Below, piece by piece: positions 5,645 to 5,746 of a stretch of DNA of 5,746 bases. The notes under the pieces are model-generated. The model searched no databases, had not been told where the DNA came from, and saw only the letters and a list, made by a program, of their open reading frames with translations. This DNA comes from Deltaproteobacteria bacterium (lineage in GTDB: Bacteria; Desulfobacterota; WTBG01). Every line of letters starts with the position of its first letter. The stretch's first letter is position 1. The stretch is taken from positions 1 through 5,746 of the forward strand of contig WTBG01000137.1 of assembly GCA_013139225.1 (NCBI GenBank). Direction: 5' to 3'. Made by a program: the position numbers and the translations under genes.

Positions 5645-5746
5645 CGGGCTGCCTCCTCTCTGTGGAAGCGGGCCAGCCGGGCGAATAATGTGCCCTTCCC
5701 TCCTGGTCAACAATCATTGCTTCGGTCTCTGGCAGGTTTTTTATCA
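5637..5746 (-). CDS. apbE: Probable FAD:protein FMN transferase (ApbE), C-terminal end (partial)
   Basis: The end of a gene that enters from the right edge. The last 35 codons before a TGA read IKNLPETEAMIVDQEG and then RAHYSPGWPAS, followed by a polar tail. The E-A-hydrophobic-I-V-D-x-x-G-x-x-x-x-S-P-G pattern resembles the end of ApbE proteins, where a small strand pair (VDxxGxxxxTxG) closes the domain. ApbE transfers FMN from FAD to the threonine of S/T-G-A-T motifs, and both such targets, RnfG and RnfD, are in this operon, so the location fits well. The TGA lies 5 nt inside rnfG (sequence ATGCGTGA), giving an 8-nt overlap, and the gene carries the rnfG Shine-Dalgarno. The open frame and overlap are seen; the identity rests on a short tail plus context and could be wrong. 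Confidence 0.6.
   Translation of the reverse strand, partial: IKNLPETEAMIVDQEGRAHYSPGWPASTERRQPDA
5652..5657 (-). promoter_or_regulatory. Shine-Dalgarno site of rnfG
   Basis: AGGAGG on the minus strand, 7 nt before the ATG at 5644 and inside the upstream coding frame. It fixes the rnfG start at the membrane-anchor methionine rather than at 5713. Confidence 0.75.

Noticed and set aside
5645..5713. Longer rnfG start at 5713
   Set aside because: The extra 23 residues are unlike RnfG, and the stretch is the end of the upstream gene in another frame.

Overview
This window is almost entirely one minus-strand operon for an Rnf complex, the membrane-bound, ion-translocating ferredoxin oxidoreductase. 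Reading in the direction of transcription (high to low coordinates) the order is: the tail of a probable apbE (flavin transferase), rnfG, rnfE, rnfA, rnfB, a stand-alone flavodoxin, rnfC, rnfD. At the far left, on the plus strand, the last codons of the elongation factor P gene (efp) converge on rnfD. There are no tRNA or rRNA genes, CRISPR arrays or insertion sequences, and no gene-free stretch longer than about 60 bases.

The gene set points to an anaerobic bacterium. RnfB is the long, multi-cluster kind (one Fes-type cluster plus four ferredoxin-like clusters) seen in clostridia and other anaerobes, not the short proteobacterial kind. I cannot name the phylum. The order G-E-A-B-(fld)-C-D is a circular permutation of the better known CDGEAB, ABCDGE and BCDGEA orders.

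The genes are tightly packed and probably co-translated. apbE/rnfG overlap by 8 nt, rnfE/rnfA share one base, and rnfB/flavodoxin overlap by 4 nt (ATGA). rnfG/rnfE, flavodoxin/rnfC and rnfC/rnfD are separated by 9 to 13 nt, with Shine-Dalgarno sequences that overlap or abut the preceding stop codon. The one real gap, 56 nt between rnfA and rnfB, holds a strong 14-nt-arm stem-loop starting directly after the rnfA stop.

The expected Rnf cofactor sites are mostly present: covalent-FMN threonines in RnfG (Thr168) and RnfD (Thr187), paired membrane cysteines in RnfA and RnfE, and the RnfB clusters. ApbE would attach the FMN groups. The exception is RnfC. Its barrel, SLBB-like and two-cluster ferredoxin parts are intact, but the glycine-rich FMN/NADH loop is deleted and two other flavin/nucleotide loops are degraded. 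Directly upstream of this altered RnfC sits the flavodoxin, which is not a standard rnf gene. The most interesting reading, which is inference, is an Rnf variant that no longer exchanges electrons with NAD(H) at RnfC and uses flavodoxin, or another docked partner, instead.
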